Part shown: piece by piece, positions 14,269 to 23,309 of the stretch
Layout of the letters: each line of letters starts with the position of its first letter
Position numbering within the stretch: position 1 is the stretch's first letter
Source: Microcystis novacekii Mn_MB_F_20050700_S1
GTDB taxonomy: Bacteria > Cyanobacteriota > Cyanobacteriia > Cyanobacteriales > Microcystaceae
Assembly (NCBI GenBank): GCA_007096045.1
Contig: SFAU01000265.1
Coordinates: forward strand, 1 to 33,345
Length of the DNA: 33,345 nucleotides
Direction: 5' to 3'
Made by a program: the position numbers and the translations under genes
Notes under the pieces: generated by a model
Seen by the model: only the letters and a program-made list of their open reading frames with translations
Database searches by the model: none
What the model was told of the DNA's origin: nothing

Positions 14269-14345
14269 TTGCCTCCTTCTATTTTGATCACTGGATTTAT
14301 TATAAGCGATCGCCTCTTCCAAATTTTTATTAAAAACGCGATCGC

Positions 14346-14600
14346 CTATCGGTAGATGTGCTTTCGATGTCCAATATCTAAAATAATCACCTTTTTTGCG
14401 GAATCATCTATCCCGGAAATAATGCGATAAACTCCAATCCGAATCCGCCAGCCTTCTCGTCCTGTCAGTTTGAGACACCCTGCTGGTCTTGGATTGTCAG
14501 CTAATGCTCTAATCCCGTCTCGAACTTTCTGATAACTATCTTGGGGAAGATTAGCTAAAGCCTTAGAAGCTTGTTTTTTAATCGCAATAGTGTAATTCAT
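14346..14600 (-). CDS. RelE/ParE-type toxin
   Basis: 84 residues. YTIAIKKQASKALANLPQDS, LKLTGREGWRIRIGVYRIIS, then VIILDIGHRKHIYR: the typical beta-sheet and basic C-terminal motif (R...Y-R..., GHRxxIY) of the RelE branch. Such toxins cut mRNA in the ribosome. The ATG overlaps the antitoxin stop (ATGA), so it is translated after its antitoxin. Full length and apparently intact. Confidence 0.85.
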   Translation of the reverse strand: MNYTIAIKKQASKALANLPQDSYQKVRDGIRALADNPRPAGCLKLTGREGWRIRIGVYRIISGIDDSAKKVIILDIGHRKHIYR

Positions 14601-14794
14601 TGACGACTATTTTCAATTTCGGCGATCGCCTCTTCAAAAGGAATTTCTTCCTCTTCCGAAATAGCTAAATCATAGGCTCTAATAGCATTCAATTCTTCAG
14701 AATCTTCTAGGAGTTTTCGATATTCCTCTATATCTAAAAGAATACCGATTTGATTGCCCTGTTCATCAGTAATATACTTTTGCTTTAATGGCAT
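14597..14794 (-). CDS. Antitoxin partner of the RelE-type toxin
   Basis: 65 residues: MPLKQKYITDEQGNQIGILL, then DIEEYRKLLEDSEELNAIRA and the acidic tail EEEEIPFEEAIAEIE. This is the Phd/RelB-like layout (short N-terminal beta part, acidic C-terminal toxin-binding helix). 4-nt overlap with the toxin gene shows coupling. Upstream, 14795-15078 has HIP1 sites (14868, 14895) but no gene I can name; a short frame at 14964-15072 may be a gene scrap. Confidence 0.75.
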   Translation of the reverse strand: MPLKQKYITDEQGNQIGILLDIEEYRKLLEDSEELNAIRAYDLAISEEEEIPFEEAIAEIENSRQ

Positions 14795-15078
14795 TGATAA
14801 TTACCTTGTTTGTTAATTTTATCCCCTATTATAGCTCAAATTTCTCCTTCATCCTCAACTCAACAGCGATCGCCCTTATCAAACACAATAAAATGCGATC
14901 GCTCCAATTAAAGTTAAGATGAGAAACTATACCTCAACTTATCCTAAGAATTAAAGATTAAAAAGTATTTCCTATTCTACAAACTAATGGTATTAATTTA
15001 GCTAGAGTTGAGGGTTTTACTTTAGAAAATTGCAATGCTATAATAATGCCTAAATACCAATATTCGGAATAATTAATT

Positions 15079-15431
15079 ATGCCATCTTTAGACTTCTTAA
15101 TTAAAGAATTGAATAATAATGGTAGCGAAGTAATAGATATAATTAAAATTTATTCCCCAAACACCATTAAGCAAAAAGTTATGGGAAATCCGACAGCGAG
15201 CAATCGCAGCTGGATTGCAACTGCTCAATGAAGAGGAAATAGAACAAGAACTTGCTGCACGTCGAGGAGGATGCAGTGAGTCATGAAATTGCTGGCACTT
15301 ACGGTTTAGCGGCGATGGATGCACTTCATGTTGCTGCTGCGCTGCAAATTCAAGCTGATGAACTAATCACCACCGAAAAGCCAACCAAACCAATGCACCG
15401 AGTCAGGGAAATTCAGATTGTTTCAAAGTAG
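15079..15431 (+). pseudogene. Collapsed copy of the 12159-12915 TA module
   Basis: 15146-15284 repeats 12276-12414 (antitoxin C-terminal part), and 15281-15431 repeats 12765-12915 (toxin C-terminal part). The middle is missing. The joint falls on TCAT, which occurs in both parent positions, so it looks like deletion at microhomology. Upstream, a small chimeric frame (15079-15231, MPSLDFLIKELNNNGSEVID...) reads into the antitoxin DNA out of frame. The 3' end overlaps the last codons of the restriction-modification gene, so that gene's tail was rewritten at the joint. Confidence 0.8.
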
Positions 15432-18122
15432 AGAGTAAGGGGACCAGGGACCGATGACGGTTTCTCCTCGCTTCTCTTTCTCTGCTAATTCCAGGTTTAA
15501 GGTTAATAGTTTCTCTAAAATATCTTCATCAGCTTGGAAGTGATAGGCTTCCATTACTAGCTTATCTAATTTCTGATGGAGTTGATACAGTTGGCTACTG
15601 GGTTCGTTAAAGAATTGGTTATATAGTTTGGTGATTCCCCATTGTTTTTTTTCCATCTGTTGACTGCGATATTCGTGTAATTCCCCGGCGGTTTGACGGA
15701 TTTTTTCGACAAGTTCCTGTGAAGGTTTCTGGGGAAAGGGGAAGGTTTCAAAACAGGTTGTATTAGTGTAGCGAGTATCGCCTTTTAAAGTTGAACTTTG
15801 AGCTTTTACCCAGAGGCGATGTATTTTTGAGTTGAGAATTCCTAGAATGTAGAAATCATCGGAGGCTATTACCATATTTGCTTCACAGGGAAGTATGGAC
15901 ACATCAACTGGAGAAAAAACAATATATTTAGCGATTTTGGGAATGGCAAAATAGCAAGATAGGACTGCTAAAGCTTTTCTCATTCCTGGTCTTGTTTCAC
16001 CATATCTCCACCAATTTAATCGCCGTGTATTGCGCTTATTATTATCCCTTTCTGGTTTAACTTTTTCTTTTACTCTTGTAAAAGGTAAGATATATTCAGC
16101 AGCTTCTTCAAGAGCCATATTATTAAAATCAATAACCCAACTCTTTTGTTCAAAAAGGTTAATTAAATTTTTTCCATCTAACATAGGTTTGAGAACTTGT
16201 TGATTTTTAGTATCTAACTCAATCCATTTATTAGCTTCTTCTTCCGTTATGACAAATCCTTTTCCTGCTAATTGACAAGCTTCAAAAGAATAATGATTGT
16301 TAACTTTTATTTTTTCGGCATTATCCACTGATATTTGAGCTTTCAATGCAGTAGATAATAAATTAACTGACAAATTATCTAGAAATAATTCTTTCGGTCT
16401 TTCTTTACTCCAATTAACAATACTGACATGAACATTAGCTTCACCAGACCAAGGCTGAGTTGAAATCGCTTCATGTATAAATCCACCTTGCTTAACCACA
16501 TAATCTAAGCTTGCTTTTCTCCCAGAAACTTGTGATATTGAATTAGTACCAACTAAACCGGCTCTTCCTAATTCCCCAAGATTTTCCGCAGCTTTTCTAA
16601 ACCAAAAAGCACAAAAATCAGGTTGTCCTTGAACATCAGGAAATTTTTGATAAATTCTTTCTGCATACTCATCTCCTAGTTCTGTCCTTAACTTTTTCCC
16701 TCCTAAAAATGGAGGATTACCGATAATTGCGTCTGCTTTTTGCCAATCCGTAAACAAAGCATCAGCACAGATAATATTACCATCCAAAGTATCCAAAGGT
16801 AAAGAAGCTTCCGTCAAATTAAACCTATCAATCGCCACCTTCCGGGCAATCATTAAAGTCACCCGCGCTAATTCTACAGCAAAAGGATTAATATCCATAC
16901 CATAAAACTGTTTAGGCGTAACAAAACTAATCTGTAACTGCTCACTAGCAGAAGGACGACGTTCAGCAATCTTTTCAATTAATAACTGTTCAATGCGCTT
17001 TAATTCTTGATAGGCGACATAGAGAAAATTACCCGAACCGCAAGCAGGATCAAGTACCTTATACTGCTGTAATTCTAACTGAAGTGTATTTAACTCGCCA
17101 ATCGTACCAGCTTGCTCAATTCTCTCCTCCCAGTAACGGCTAATAGTTGGGCGAACAATTTTCATAATATCCGCTTCTGAGGTAAAGTGCATCCCGTAAG
17201 TATGACGTTCTTCAGCATTAGCTGTCCCCTCAAAAATATTACCAAAAATTGCCGGACGGATCTTACTCCAATCCTGACGTGCCGCCACATCCAGAAACTC
17301 TAATTCCTTCTGATTTAATTCAATTGGATGGATTATACTAAACAGTCCCCCATTAAAATAATCCACTCCCTGATATTTACCAGCGGGGGGAATTCCGGGT
17401 TGGTTCATCTGTTGAAACAATCCTCCCAAGACATCATAAGAATTGCCACCATTTAGACATTCTTGTACACAAGAAATAAATAAATCTCTTGGTAACAATC
17501 CTCGATCCTCCGCAAACATTGCCAAGACACACTGTAAAATAAATCGCTGCGCCGTCAACTCATCAAAACCGCTTTTATGACCGCGTTTTTTTAACAGTTG
17601 AAACAACTCACCCATGCGCCGCGCTGCCGTTTCTGTAATCTCGACTTGATTATTCTGAAAGATAGGGGTGCGATTCCCTACTTCCATAAAATTGAAGGCA
17701 CTAACCCGATTTTTCAAATCGTTGAGATTTACTCGATCTACTGGTTCATCTATTTGAAGATCAAAATCAAAAATCCAGAACTGATCAAAATTACATAATA
17801 AGACATAGCGAGGGCGATTAGGAACCAATCGACTCCAGTATTCAAAAGCTTGGGGATAGTGTTTACTTAAATCTTCTCCTCGCTTTTTCATTTCAATTAA
17901 AACACGAGGTTTCCAAACTAAATCAGCAAATCCGGTTTTACCTTTCTTGCTACCTTTAGTAATCGCCTCCTCATAGGTTGCACCCGCTTCTAACGCACCT
18001 TTATGACCAAAAGCTCGAAAGAAACGGTCTAGGAAAATTTGGGCTTCTTTCCTTTCTTTGCCAGTAATGTGCTGTTGACAAAAATCAATAAATTCTTGTA
18101 AGCTTTCAAGAGTAGTAGTCAT
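15423..18122 (-). CDS. MmeI-like type IIG restriction-modification enzyme
   Basis: 899 residues in one chain. N-terminal nuclease: D67 of GFADLVW and E77-M-K79 (VLIEMKK), the D-x9-ExK motif of MmeI-type endonucleases. Methyltransferase: motif I DPACGSGNF at 358-366 and the N6-adenine motif IV NPPF at 469-472. The ~400 residues after that would hold target recognition and coiled helices, ending ...LEKLLTLNLELAEKEKRGE. Such enzymes cut and methylate with one target domain and need no separate partner; none is seen nearby. The last codons (about SLL-stop) lie in a duplicated TA scrap. The promoter side is occupied by a MITE immediately before the ATG. Confidence 0.8.
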   Translation of the reverse strand: MTTTLESLQEFIDFCQQHITGKERKEAQIFLDRFFRAFGHKGALEAGATYEEAITKGSKKGKTGFADLVWKPRVLIEMKKRGEDLSKHYPQAFEYWSRLVPNRPRYVLLCNFDQFWIFDFDLQIDEPVDRVNLNDLKNRVSAFNFMEVGNRTPIFQNNQVEITETAARRMGELFQLLKKRGHKSGFDELTAQRFILQCVLAMFAEDRGLLPRDLFISCVQECLNGGNSYDVLGGLFQQMNQPGIPPAGKYQGVDYFNGGLFSIIHPIELNQKELEFLDVAARQDWSKIRPAIFGNIFEGTANAEERHTYGMHFTSEADIMKIVRPTISRYWEERIEQAGTIGELNTLQLELQQYKVLDPACGSGNFLYVAYQELKRIEQLLIEKIAERRPSASEQLQISFVTPKQFYGMDINPFAVELARVTLMIARKVAIDRFNLTEASLPLDTLDGNIICADALFTDWQKADAIIGNPPFLGGKKLRTELGDEYAERIYQKFPDVQGQPDFCAFWFRKAAENLGELGRAGLVGTNSISQVSGRKASLDYVVKQGGFIHEAISTQPWSGEANVHVSIVNWSKERPKELFLDNLSVNLLSTALKAQISVDNAEKIKVNNHYSFEACQLAGKGFVITEEEANKWIELDTKNQQVLKPMLDGKNLINLFEQKSWVIDFNNMALEEAAEYILPFTRVKEKVKPERDNNKRNTRRLNWWRYGETRPGMRKALAVLSCYFAIPKIAKYIVFSPVDVSILPCEANMVIASDDFYILGILNSKIHRLWVKAQSSTLKGDTRYTNTTCFETFPFPQKPSQELVEKIRQTAGELHEYRSQQMEKKQWGITKLYNQFFNEPSSQLYQLHQKLDKLVMEAYHFQADEDILEKLLTLNLELAEKEKRGETVIGPWSPYSLL

Positions 18123-18264
18123 ACTAAATCCGTTTTTAATCCTGTGATTAACTGCCGATCTAACTTTAAAAACCCAGTTATGGATTGTTTCCCCCCTATC
18201 CCCTATCCCCTATCCCCTATCCCCCATCCCTTCTCTCCTATACTTTTTAAACAGGATTTAGTAT
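18121..18264. mobile_element. MITE at the start codon of the restriction enzyme
   Basis: The ends ATACTAAATCC (18121-18131) and GGATTTAGTAT (18254-18264) are exact inverted repeats. The left end shares its first two bases with the gene's ATG. 144 bp, no gene; it contains the heptamer repeat TATCCCC x4 (about 18198-18225). An insertion here would displace the enzyme's own promoter and ribosome site. Unless the element supplies them, expression may be altered. Confidence 0.65.
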
Positions 18265-18308
18265 CATAATTCCCCCTCCTATCTCCCCATCTCCCTTGTC
18301 CCCTCTCC

Positions 18309-18344
<36 letters not shown>

Positions 18345-18348
18345 CAAC

Positions 18349-20748
18349 TTAACGGGTTACTCCATCCACCACCGGACGGACATCGCTACCCTCAAAATAG
18401 CCGGGGTTGCCTGTCCAGTTAAAATCAGAGACACGGATGTTGAGTATTCCCAACTGCAGCACCGGGTTATAGCGCAAAATTAAACTATAGGTGCGACGAC
18501 TCCATTCGAGAAAATATTCTGTACTGATTTCCTTCGCTTGATCGATACTATAAATACTCTGGAAACCCACACGAATCGGACCATATACCTGTTGAGTTAT
18601 ACCATAGGACATTGTTTGTTGATCAACAAAGCGATCGAAGAAAAAGGGTGATTGTCCGTTAACTAAACCCTGACTAAAACTGATATTAAACCCGGTATAG
18701 TCGAAAAAATCGCGGGAAAAACGCCCAAACTGTCCCAATAATCCCACGGTTCCCGTGACGGAATTTTGCGTCTCCCCATTAGTGTAATAACTGCTGACAC
18801 CGGTGACACCAGTGACAAGAGCAATATAGGGTTGAACGGGAACGGGAGAAAATCTTAAACCTTGGTCGGGAGTCGGTGGTAAAGTAAGGGCAGACCAGAG
18901 TAAAAAACTGCGATTGAGGGAGACAGCACCCTGAAAACGACTTAAATTAGTGACATTATCCGTTGCATTGGCTGCTAAGAGATTACTGCGATCGGTGGGT
19001 GCGTTGATATTCTGAACAGAAGCTTGATAACTGAGTCTAATATCCGTATTGGGGACGACAATCACCGGTGAGGTCAAAATTGCCCCAAAACTGCTATTAA
19101 CCGTCTGAAACCCCAAAGAACCGTTAAAGAGACGCTCGCGATAATTGTACTCCACATTGAGCAGATAGGGGTCCTGCAACTGTCCGATCGTCTGTTGAAA
19201 GCGAATCTTAGAACGAACACTATTTTCGATCTGTTCCAAATCTAAATTAGAAAAAGAAGCTGTTGCTTGCAAAAACGAGCGCTCACCGAAATTAGTGGCA
19301 AAATTCCCCAATAAACCAAAAGCTTTCGGACTAAGGGCCGAAACTTCACCACCTCCGGGGTTAGCTGAGGGAAAAGCATCGGGATTAAGGACTTTCTGAA
19401 TTAAATATTGCGGTGTCAACTCAAAAAGAGTCTTCGGTGTCTCCACTAAAGTTAGGGGACTTTCTACGAAAAATCCGCCCCGATCCTCCCCATCATAGCC
19501 CGGAGCAATTAAAAAAGGACGACGACGACGGCGATCGAAGGTAAGACTATTAATAAAAGTGGGTGCCACTACCCGTTGATCGAAAACCAACTGGGAATTA
19601 CTCATCCGCAACTCATCGGTAAAGGGTCCGGTACTGCGAAAAGTGGCGGAATTGGCCCGAACTTCCAACTCAGGGGGGGAAAAAGGGTCATTCGTCAAAC
19701 GCACATTAGTGGCATTCCACACCTTACCATCAAAATTCAAGCGCTCGGCCTGAAAACGGACACGATTAATCGTTCCTCCCGATGGACTACTAATATTCTG
19801 TCGATCGCGCCGACTGGGATCCTGTCCCCCGACGACAAATTGAAAACCCTCTCCCGTAGTGATTCTCTGCAAGGGTTGATTTAATGCCAAACGATCGGTT
19901 AGGGTTCCAAAAGAACTGCTGGCCCCCGCACCCACATCCGTGGGCAGCGTTTGTCCTAAATCCCTAGCGGTGCTGGGTTGAAAAATCTCTCCATTAGCAT
20001 TAAATACCACACCGCTATCCTGGACGAAATAATATTCAAAGCGATCGCCGCGCAGGATTTGATCTCCCCGGGTTAGGATCACCTGGCCCTCCGCTACCGC
20101 TAACTTTTCGGGAAGATTAATCTGTAAGCGATCGGCTGTTAGTACACTTTGGGCAAAACGCAGGGTGACATTACCTCTAGCGGTGATAATCTGCCGATTT
20201 TGGTCAAATTCCTGCTCATCAGCCACTAATTCTAGGGGTCTTTCCCCTTCTGGATTAACTGCAGCGACCTGAGCTAGGCTGTTATTGAGGGAAATCAAGT
20301 ATTCTTGGCTGGTTTTTTCGCCTTTTTTCCGCACTAATAGCCGAGTTGAGCCATTTTTCTGGTTAAGAGCTTTTTGATTTAATCCTGAAACTATCTCGGT
20401 TTCGGGATGAATGGTGACATCAACGGATGGGGGGGATGGAGAATTCTGGACAGACAGGGGTTTTCCTAAAGCTGCCGCATCACCTGTACTGCTAGGTAAA
20501 GGTTCTAAGGGAATACCCTGATCGGGAACCAGTGGTTTTACCTCGACGGTTTCCGGGGGTGGAGTGACGGTGAGGGGAATAGAAACGCTCTCTTCCGAAG
20601 GCTTTTTTGCTTCTAGAGGTGCTGGGGTGACAGGGAGGGGAATTACTGACGCGGGACTATTTTCAGAAACTTGGCGCTCCTCCGTTTCCGGTTCAGCTAC
20701 AGTATTAATCAGGGCAGGTGGTTCAACAGCTAAGAGAAAAAAAGACAT
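18349..20748 (-). CDS. DUF3769 outer-membrane protein, LptD-like
   Basis: 799 residues from the preferred ATG at 20748 (MSFFLLAVEPPALINTV); an upstream in-frame ATG at 20811 would add a stretch without conservation. Pro-rich linker to about 110, then an OstA/LptA-like domain around 190-300 (LVADEQEFDQNRQIITARGN, LTADRLQINLPEKLAVAEGQ), then many alternating hydrophobic/polar strands to the C-terminus, consistent with a beta-barrel. In cyanobacteria DUF3769 is thought to carry out LptD's role, inserting lipopolysaccharide at the outer membrane; this is an inference from the domain. Adjacent to psbI, but not functionally linked. Confidence 0.75.
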   Translation of the reverse strand: MSFFLLAVEPPALINTVAEPETEERQVSENSPASVIPLPVTPAPLEAKKPSEESVSIPLTVTPPPETVEVKPLVPDQGIPLEPLPSSTGDAAALGKPLSVQNSPSPPSVDVTIHPETEIVSGLNQKALNQKNGSTRLLVRKKGEKTSQEYLISLNNSLAQVAAVNPEGERPLELVADEQEFDQNRQIITARGNVTLRFAQSVLTADRLQINLPEKLAVAEGQVILTRGDQILRGDRFEYYFVQDSGVVFNANGEIFQPSTARDLGQTLPTDVGAGASSSFGTLTDRLALNQPLQRITTGEGFQFVVGGQDPSRRDRQNISSPSGGTINRVRFQAERLNFDGKVWNATNVRLTNDPFSPPELEVRANSATFRSTGPFTDELRMSNSQLVFDQRVVAPTFINSLTFDRRRRRPFLIAPGYDGEDRGGFFVESPLTLVETPKTLFELTPQYLIQKVLNPDAFPSANPGGGEVSALSPKAFGLLGNFATNFGERSFLQATASFSNLDLEQIENSVRSKIRFQQTIGQLQDPYLLNVEYNYRERLFNGSLGFQTVNSSFGAILTSPVIVVPNTDIRLSYQASVQNINAPTDRSNLLAANATDNVTNLSRFQGAVSLNRSFLLWSALTLPPTPDQGLRFSPVPVQPYIALVTGVTGVSSYYTNGETQNSVTGTVGLLGQFGRFSRDFFDYTGFNISFSQGLVNGQSPFFFDRFVDQQTMSYGITQQVYGPIRVGFQSIYSIDQAKEISTEYFLEWSRRTYSLILRYNPVLQLGILNIRVSDFNWTGNPGYFEGSDVRPVVDGVTR

Positions 20749-20888
20749 GACTGCACGAGTCGGCGATCGAAATAGAGGACGAGCGAACCTCAATGATACT
20801 ACCACGATCATTATTTCTGGGGAGACAGGGAAAGTTCGATAACTTGTTCCCTGTACCTCTACCCTAGAACCAGTTTGATAATTGTCTT

Positions 20889-21005
20889 CTACTCAAAGTC
20901 TTTGCGTCCGGGGTTACGGGTAGGATCGCCGGAAAGGAAACCAAAGATAAAAAGTAAGACAAAGAAGGAAACAACGATATAAACGGCGATTTTTAGGGTT
21001 AACAT
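20889..21005 (-). CDS. psbI: Photosystem II reaction centre protein I
   Basis: 38 residues: [20 protein letters not shown] then [18 protein letters not shown]. This is the textbook PsbI: a single membrane helix followed by the conserved S[13 protein letters not shown] tail. It binds at the edge of the D1 protein in photosystem II and helps assembly. The site AAGGAGAA lies 11 nt before ATG. Standalone; a promoter probably lies in 21010-21060. Confidence 0.95.
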   Translation of the reverse strand: MLTLKIAVYIVVSFFVLLFIFGFLSGDPTRNPGRKDFE

Positions 21006-21116
21006 TACTAAGACGTTCTCCTTAGACTAGATTAATGCAATAACAGGGTTAGCATACCTTGACCTACTTTACCCTATTTGAGTGATCCCTGAACAGAGAA
21101 AAACCCATCAGGGAAG

Positions 21117-21135
21117 AAAGGGAGACCCTCCCTTT
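21117..21135. terminator. Hairpin terminator
   Basis: Stem AAAGGGAG (21117-21124) / CTCCCTTT (21128-21135) with a 3-nt loop, followed by T's on the plus strand and a T-rich stretch on the minus strand too. It lies between the PEP-CTERM remnant and psbI and may terminate in both directions. Confidence 0.5.
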
Positions 21136-21231
21136 TCTCCTGTCAAGGTAGAACCTTGGCACGAGACAACCAGACAAAATACCGCCAAAACCAAGTCAGA
21201 GGAAAACCTTGCCTCCTCTCCCTTGTGGGTG

Positions 21232-21330
21232 TTACTGCCTCGCTTTACGGACAGCACCGCCTAGTAGTAAACCGTCCAAGGTGATAAAACCGAGTAAGCT
21301 AGAGGGTTCCGGGACAGAATGACCTCGCAC
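21232..21330 (-). pseudogene. C-terminal remnant of a PEP-CTERM gene
   Basis: The last ~28 codons read SVPEPSSLLGFITLDGLLLG and GAVRKARQ: VPEP motif, hydrophobic helix and basic tail, the PEP-CTERM sorting signal. The body of the gene is gone; upstream the frame runs through a repeat (21390-21488). This is a second PEP-CTERM trace in the window. Its parent cannot be identified. Confidence 0.65.
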
Positions 21331-21389
21331 GTCTGGAAGCGTAACCCTTCGAGATCGAAGAGCGAAAGTGCAAGGGTTTTGAGTCCCTC

Positions 21390-21488
21390 GGATCGATTTC
21401 TCAACGTTTGTTTCTTGCACTTTTCTTGAAAAAAAAGTCCCCAAACCGTTTTCTAGCAAGGCTTTCACCAATAGTCAGCAAACCCCAT
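21390..21488. repeat. Remnant of the GCTGAA-end MITE family
   Basis: On the minus strand the block starts GGGGTTTGCTGACTATTGGT and later contains GTGCAAGAAA, echoing the right half of the element at 8383-8610 (AGGGCTTGCTGAATAATGGT, GTGCAAGAAAATAGG). Its other end is not clear. It probably severed the PEP-CTERM gene. 21489-21623 has no supported feature. Confidence 0.4.
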
Positions 21489-21623
21489 TTAGTTCCCAAG
21501 TCTTAGCTATTTATCAACACCGACAAAGGGATAAATTTGCCACCATGCCCTCTAACGATCCCTTTAATATTATCCCAATCGATCTGGCGGTGATAATCCT
21601 GAGGAAGACAGCCAAGAATCGGG

Positions 21624-21965
21624 TTAAGCGGTAATTCTGGTCAGGGATTGCCCTTGATAATTTTTGGTAATAATCTGGTGAATAGATTGAAAAAATTGCC
21701 GACAACGATTATTAGTTCTCAGGGGTAACTCATGATTTTTTACCAATAAATCAATCTGAAGTTCCGAGCTAGTGGGAGGATGAATAAATAATTCCACTTT
21801 CACTAACTGGGGAAAGAGAGCATCGTTAGGAACTTCCGATAAAAGTAACACATCAGGCCGGCGCTTGATGATTTCAAATTCACCCAAACTTAGGATATCA
21901 TCGTATAAAAACCCGGTCTGATGGGGAGAAATCCCGACAAAATACGAACAGGAATAGCGAGCCAT
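21624..21965 (-). CDS. Conserved hypothetical protein
   Basis: 113 residues (MARYSCSYFVGISPHQTGFL..., EIIKRRPDVLLLSEVPNDAL, LVKVELFIHPPTSSELQIDL). No catalytic motif or membrane segment. The coding look (few rare interruptions, a balanced amino acid mix) and its position divergent from holB with 12 nt between the two start codons support a real gene. Function unknown. Confidence 0.55.
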   Translation of the reverse strand: MARYSCSYFVGISPHQTGFLYDDILSLGEFEIIKRRPDVLLLSEVPNDALFPQLVKVELFIHPPTSSELQIDLLVKNHELPLRTNNRCRQFFQSIHQIITKNYQGQSLTRITA

Positions 21966-21977
21966 GGCAGGGAAAAG

Positions 21978-22943
21978 ATGATAGATTGGTCACGGTTAAT
22001 CGGTCAAAATCAGGCCGTTGAACTACTACAAAGAGCGCTTCAAATCAATTCGATCGCTCCCGCTTACTTATTCGCTGGCGCTAAGGGGATTGGACGCAAT
22101 CTGGCCGCAAAATGTTTCTGTCAAGACTTGTTAACTAGAGATCGATCGCCAGAAGCAAGGGAATTAATTCTGAAACGCTTTCTCGGGGGCAATCATCCCG
22201 ATTTACTCTGGATTGAACCCACTTATCAACACCAAGGCCAACTGCTCACCGCAAAAGAAGCACAGGAAAGCAATCTCAAGCGTAAAGCTCCCCCACAAAT
22301 CCGCATTGAACAAATTCGCCAGATTACTAACTTTTTAAGTCGTCCTCCCCTCGAATCGGCCCGATCTGTGGTGGTTATTGAGGAAGCAGACACCATGACG
22401 GAAGCGGCGGCAAATGCGCTCTTAAAAACGCTTGAGGAACCAGGAAAAGGCACTTTAATCTTGATTGCTCCCAGTCCCTCCTCTTTACTACCCACTCTCG
22501 TTTCTCGCTGTCAACACATCCCTTTTCAGCGTCTTTCGGAAGAAAATCTCGCTCAAGTCCTCCGCTCTAACGGACACGCTCGCGTTCTCAATTATCCGGC
22601 AATTCTCGGTTTAGCCCAAGGTAGCCCAGGAGAAGCGATCGCTGCTTTAGAATTTCTCGACAGTCTCCCCCAAGATTTACCGCAATCTTTCAGCAAATTT
22701 CCCCTAAAACTCTCCCAAGCACTGGAATTAGCCAAAATTATCCCTCAAACTCTTGACACGGAAACCCAATTATGGTATGTGAGTTATCTTCAGTATGAGG
22801 ATTGGCAACGACGACGAGAGCGATCAATTTTAGAAATCTTGGAAAAAACCCGCCAGCAGCTGTTAGCCTACGTTCAACCCCGTTTAGTCTGGGAATGCAC
22901 TTGCTTGGCATTGGCCAAGCTATCCACCGCCCAAAAGTCTTAA
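21978..22943 (+). CDS. holB: DNA polymerase III delta' subunit
   Basis: 321 residues from ATG at 21978 (MIDWSRLIGQNQAVELLQRA). APAYLFAGAKGIGRNLAAK is the P-loop region; as usual for delta' it lacks the canonical GKT. VVVIEEADTMTEAAANALLK, TLEEPGKGTLILIAPSPSSL and SRCQHIPF are the Walker B, sensor I and SRC motifs of clamp-loader subunits. It loads the sliding clamp with the other subunits. The longer in-frame start at 21921 runs back across the divergent gene and is not preferred. Next to a lipoprotein gene, not coupled. Confidence 0.85.
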   Translation: MIDWSRLIGQNQAVELLQRALQINSIAPAYLFAGAKGIGRNLAAKCFCQDLLTRDRSPEARELILKRFLGGNHPDLLWIEPTYQHQGQLLTAKEAQESNLKRKAPPQIRIEQIRQITNFLSRPPLESARSVVVIEEADTMTEAAANALLKTLEEPGKGTLILIAPSPSSLLPTLVSRCQHIPFQRLSEENLAQVLRSNGHARVLNYPAILGLAQGSPGEAIAALEFLDSLPQDLPQSFSKFPLKLSQALELAKIIPQTLDTETQLWYVSYLQYEDWQRRRERSILEILEKTRQQLLAYVQPRLVWECTCLALAKLSTAQKS

Positions 22944-22980
22944 AATTGTTATATTTATCGATCAAGTGGGGAGAAAGACC

Positions 22981-23193
22981 ATGAAAATCAAATCCTTAGT
23001 TTTGCTGATTCTGTTAACCTTGACTACGGTTTTAGGCGCTTGTCAGGGGGGAAAAGAAACCGAAGAACCGAAAAATGGCTCTCCCACGGTGGAATCGCCA
23101 CAAAAAGACAAAGATGGCGATGAAGACGGGGAAAAGCGACAAAAAGACGGCAATAATCAACGGGATAAAGACGATGACGATGATGATGACTAA
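22981..23193 (+). CDS. Small lipoprotein with an acidic tail
   Basis: 70 residues from ATG at 22981 (MKIKSLVLLILLTLTTVLGA then C21). The hydrophobic signal and LGAC lipobox give a diacylglyceryl Cys at 21. The mature part is charged and low-complexity (KDKDGDEDGEKRQKDG... ending in a run of Asp). Nothing suggests a fold. It may be a metal- or Ca2+-binding surface tail. GTGGGGAGAAAGACC precedes the start. Downstream, a MITE (23216-23309) begins 23 nt after the stop. Confidence 0.7.
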   Translation: MKIKSLVLLILLTLTTVLGACQGGKETEEPKNGSPTVESPQKDKDGDEDGEKRQKDGNNQRDKDDDDDDD

Positions 23194-23215
23194 ATCTCTA
23201 GTAAGCTGTTGACTA

Positions 23216-23309
23216 GGGTGCATCTCACATTTGTAAGTCCATACAGATAAAGATTTTAGGTATTGTCAGCTTTCCCAACCTAATATTTTTTCAAAACTGA
23301 GATGCACCC
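23216..23309. mobile_element. 94-bp MITE with an 8-bp target duplication
   Basis: Ends GGGTGCATCTCA (23216-23227) and TGAGATGCACCC (23298-23309) are exact inverted repeats. Both sides carry GTTGACTA (23208-23215 and 23310-23317), a perfect 8-bp target-site duplication. Contains ATTTGTAA as in the element at 646-769. No gene. An intact transposition event, therefore relatively recent. Confidence 0.85.

Noticed and set aside
15566-15751. 61-codon frame inside the restriction gene
   Set aside because: Shadow frame; the true gene has the methyltransferase and nuclease motifs in its own frame.
21921-21977. 19-residue N-terminal extension of holB
   Set aside because: It overlaps the divergent gene; delta' proteins normally begin near MxDWxxLIGQ.
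22226-23223. Minus-strand frames opposite holB and the lipoprotein
   Set aside because: Antisense shadows without ribosome sites or family features.
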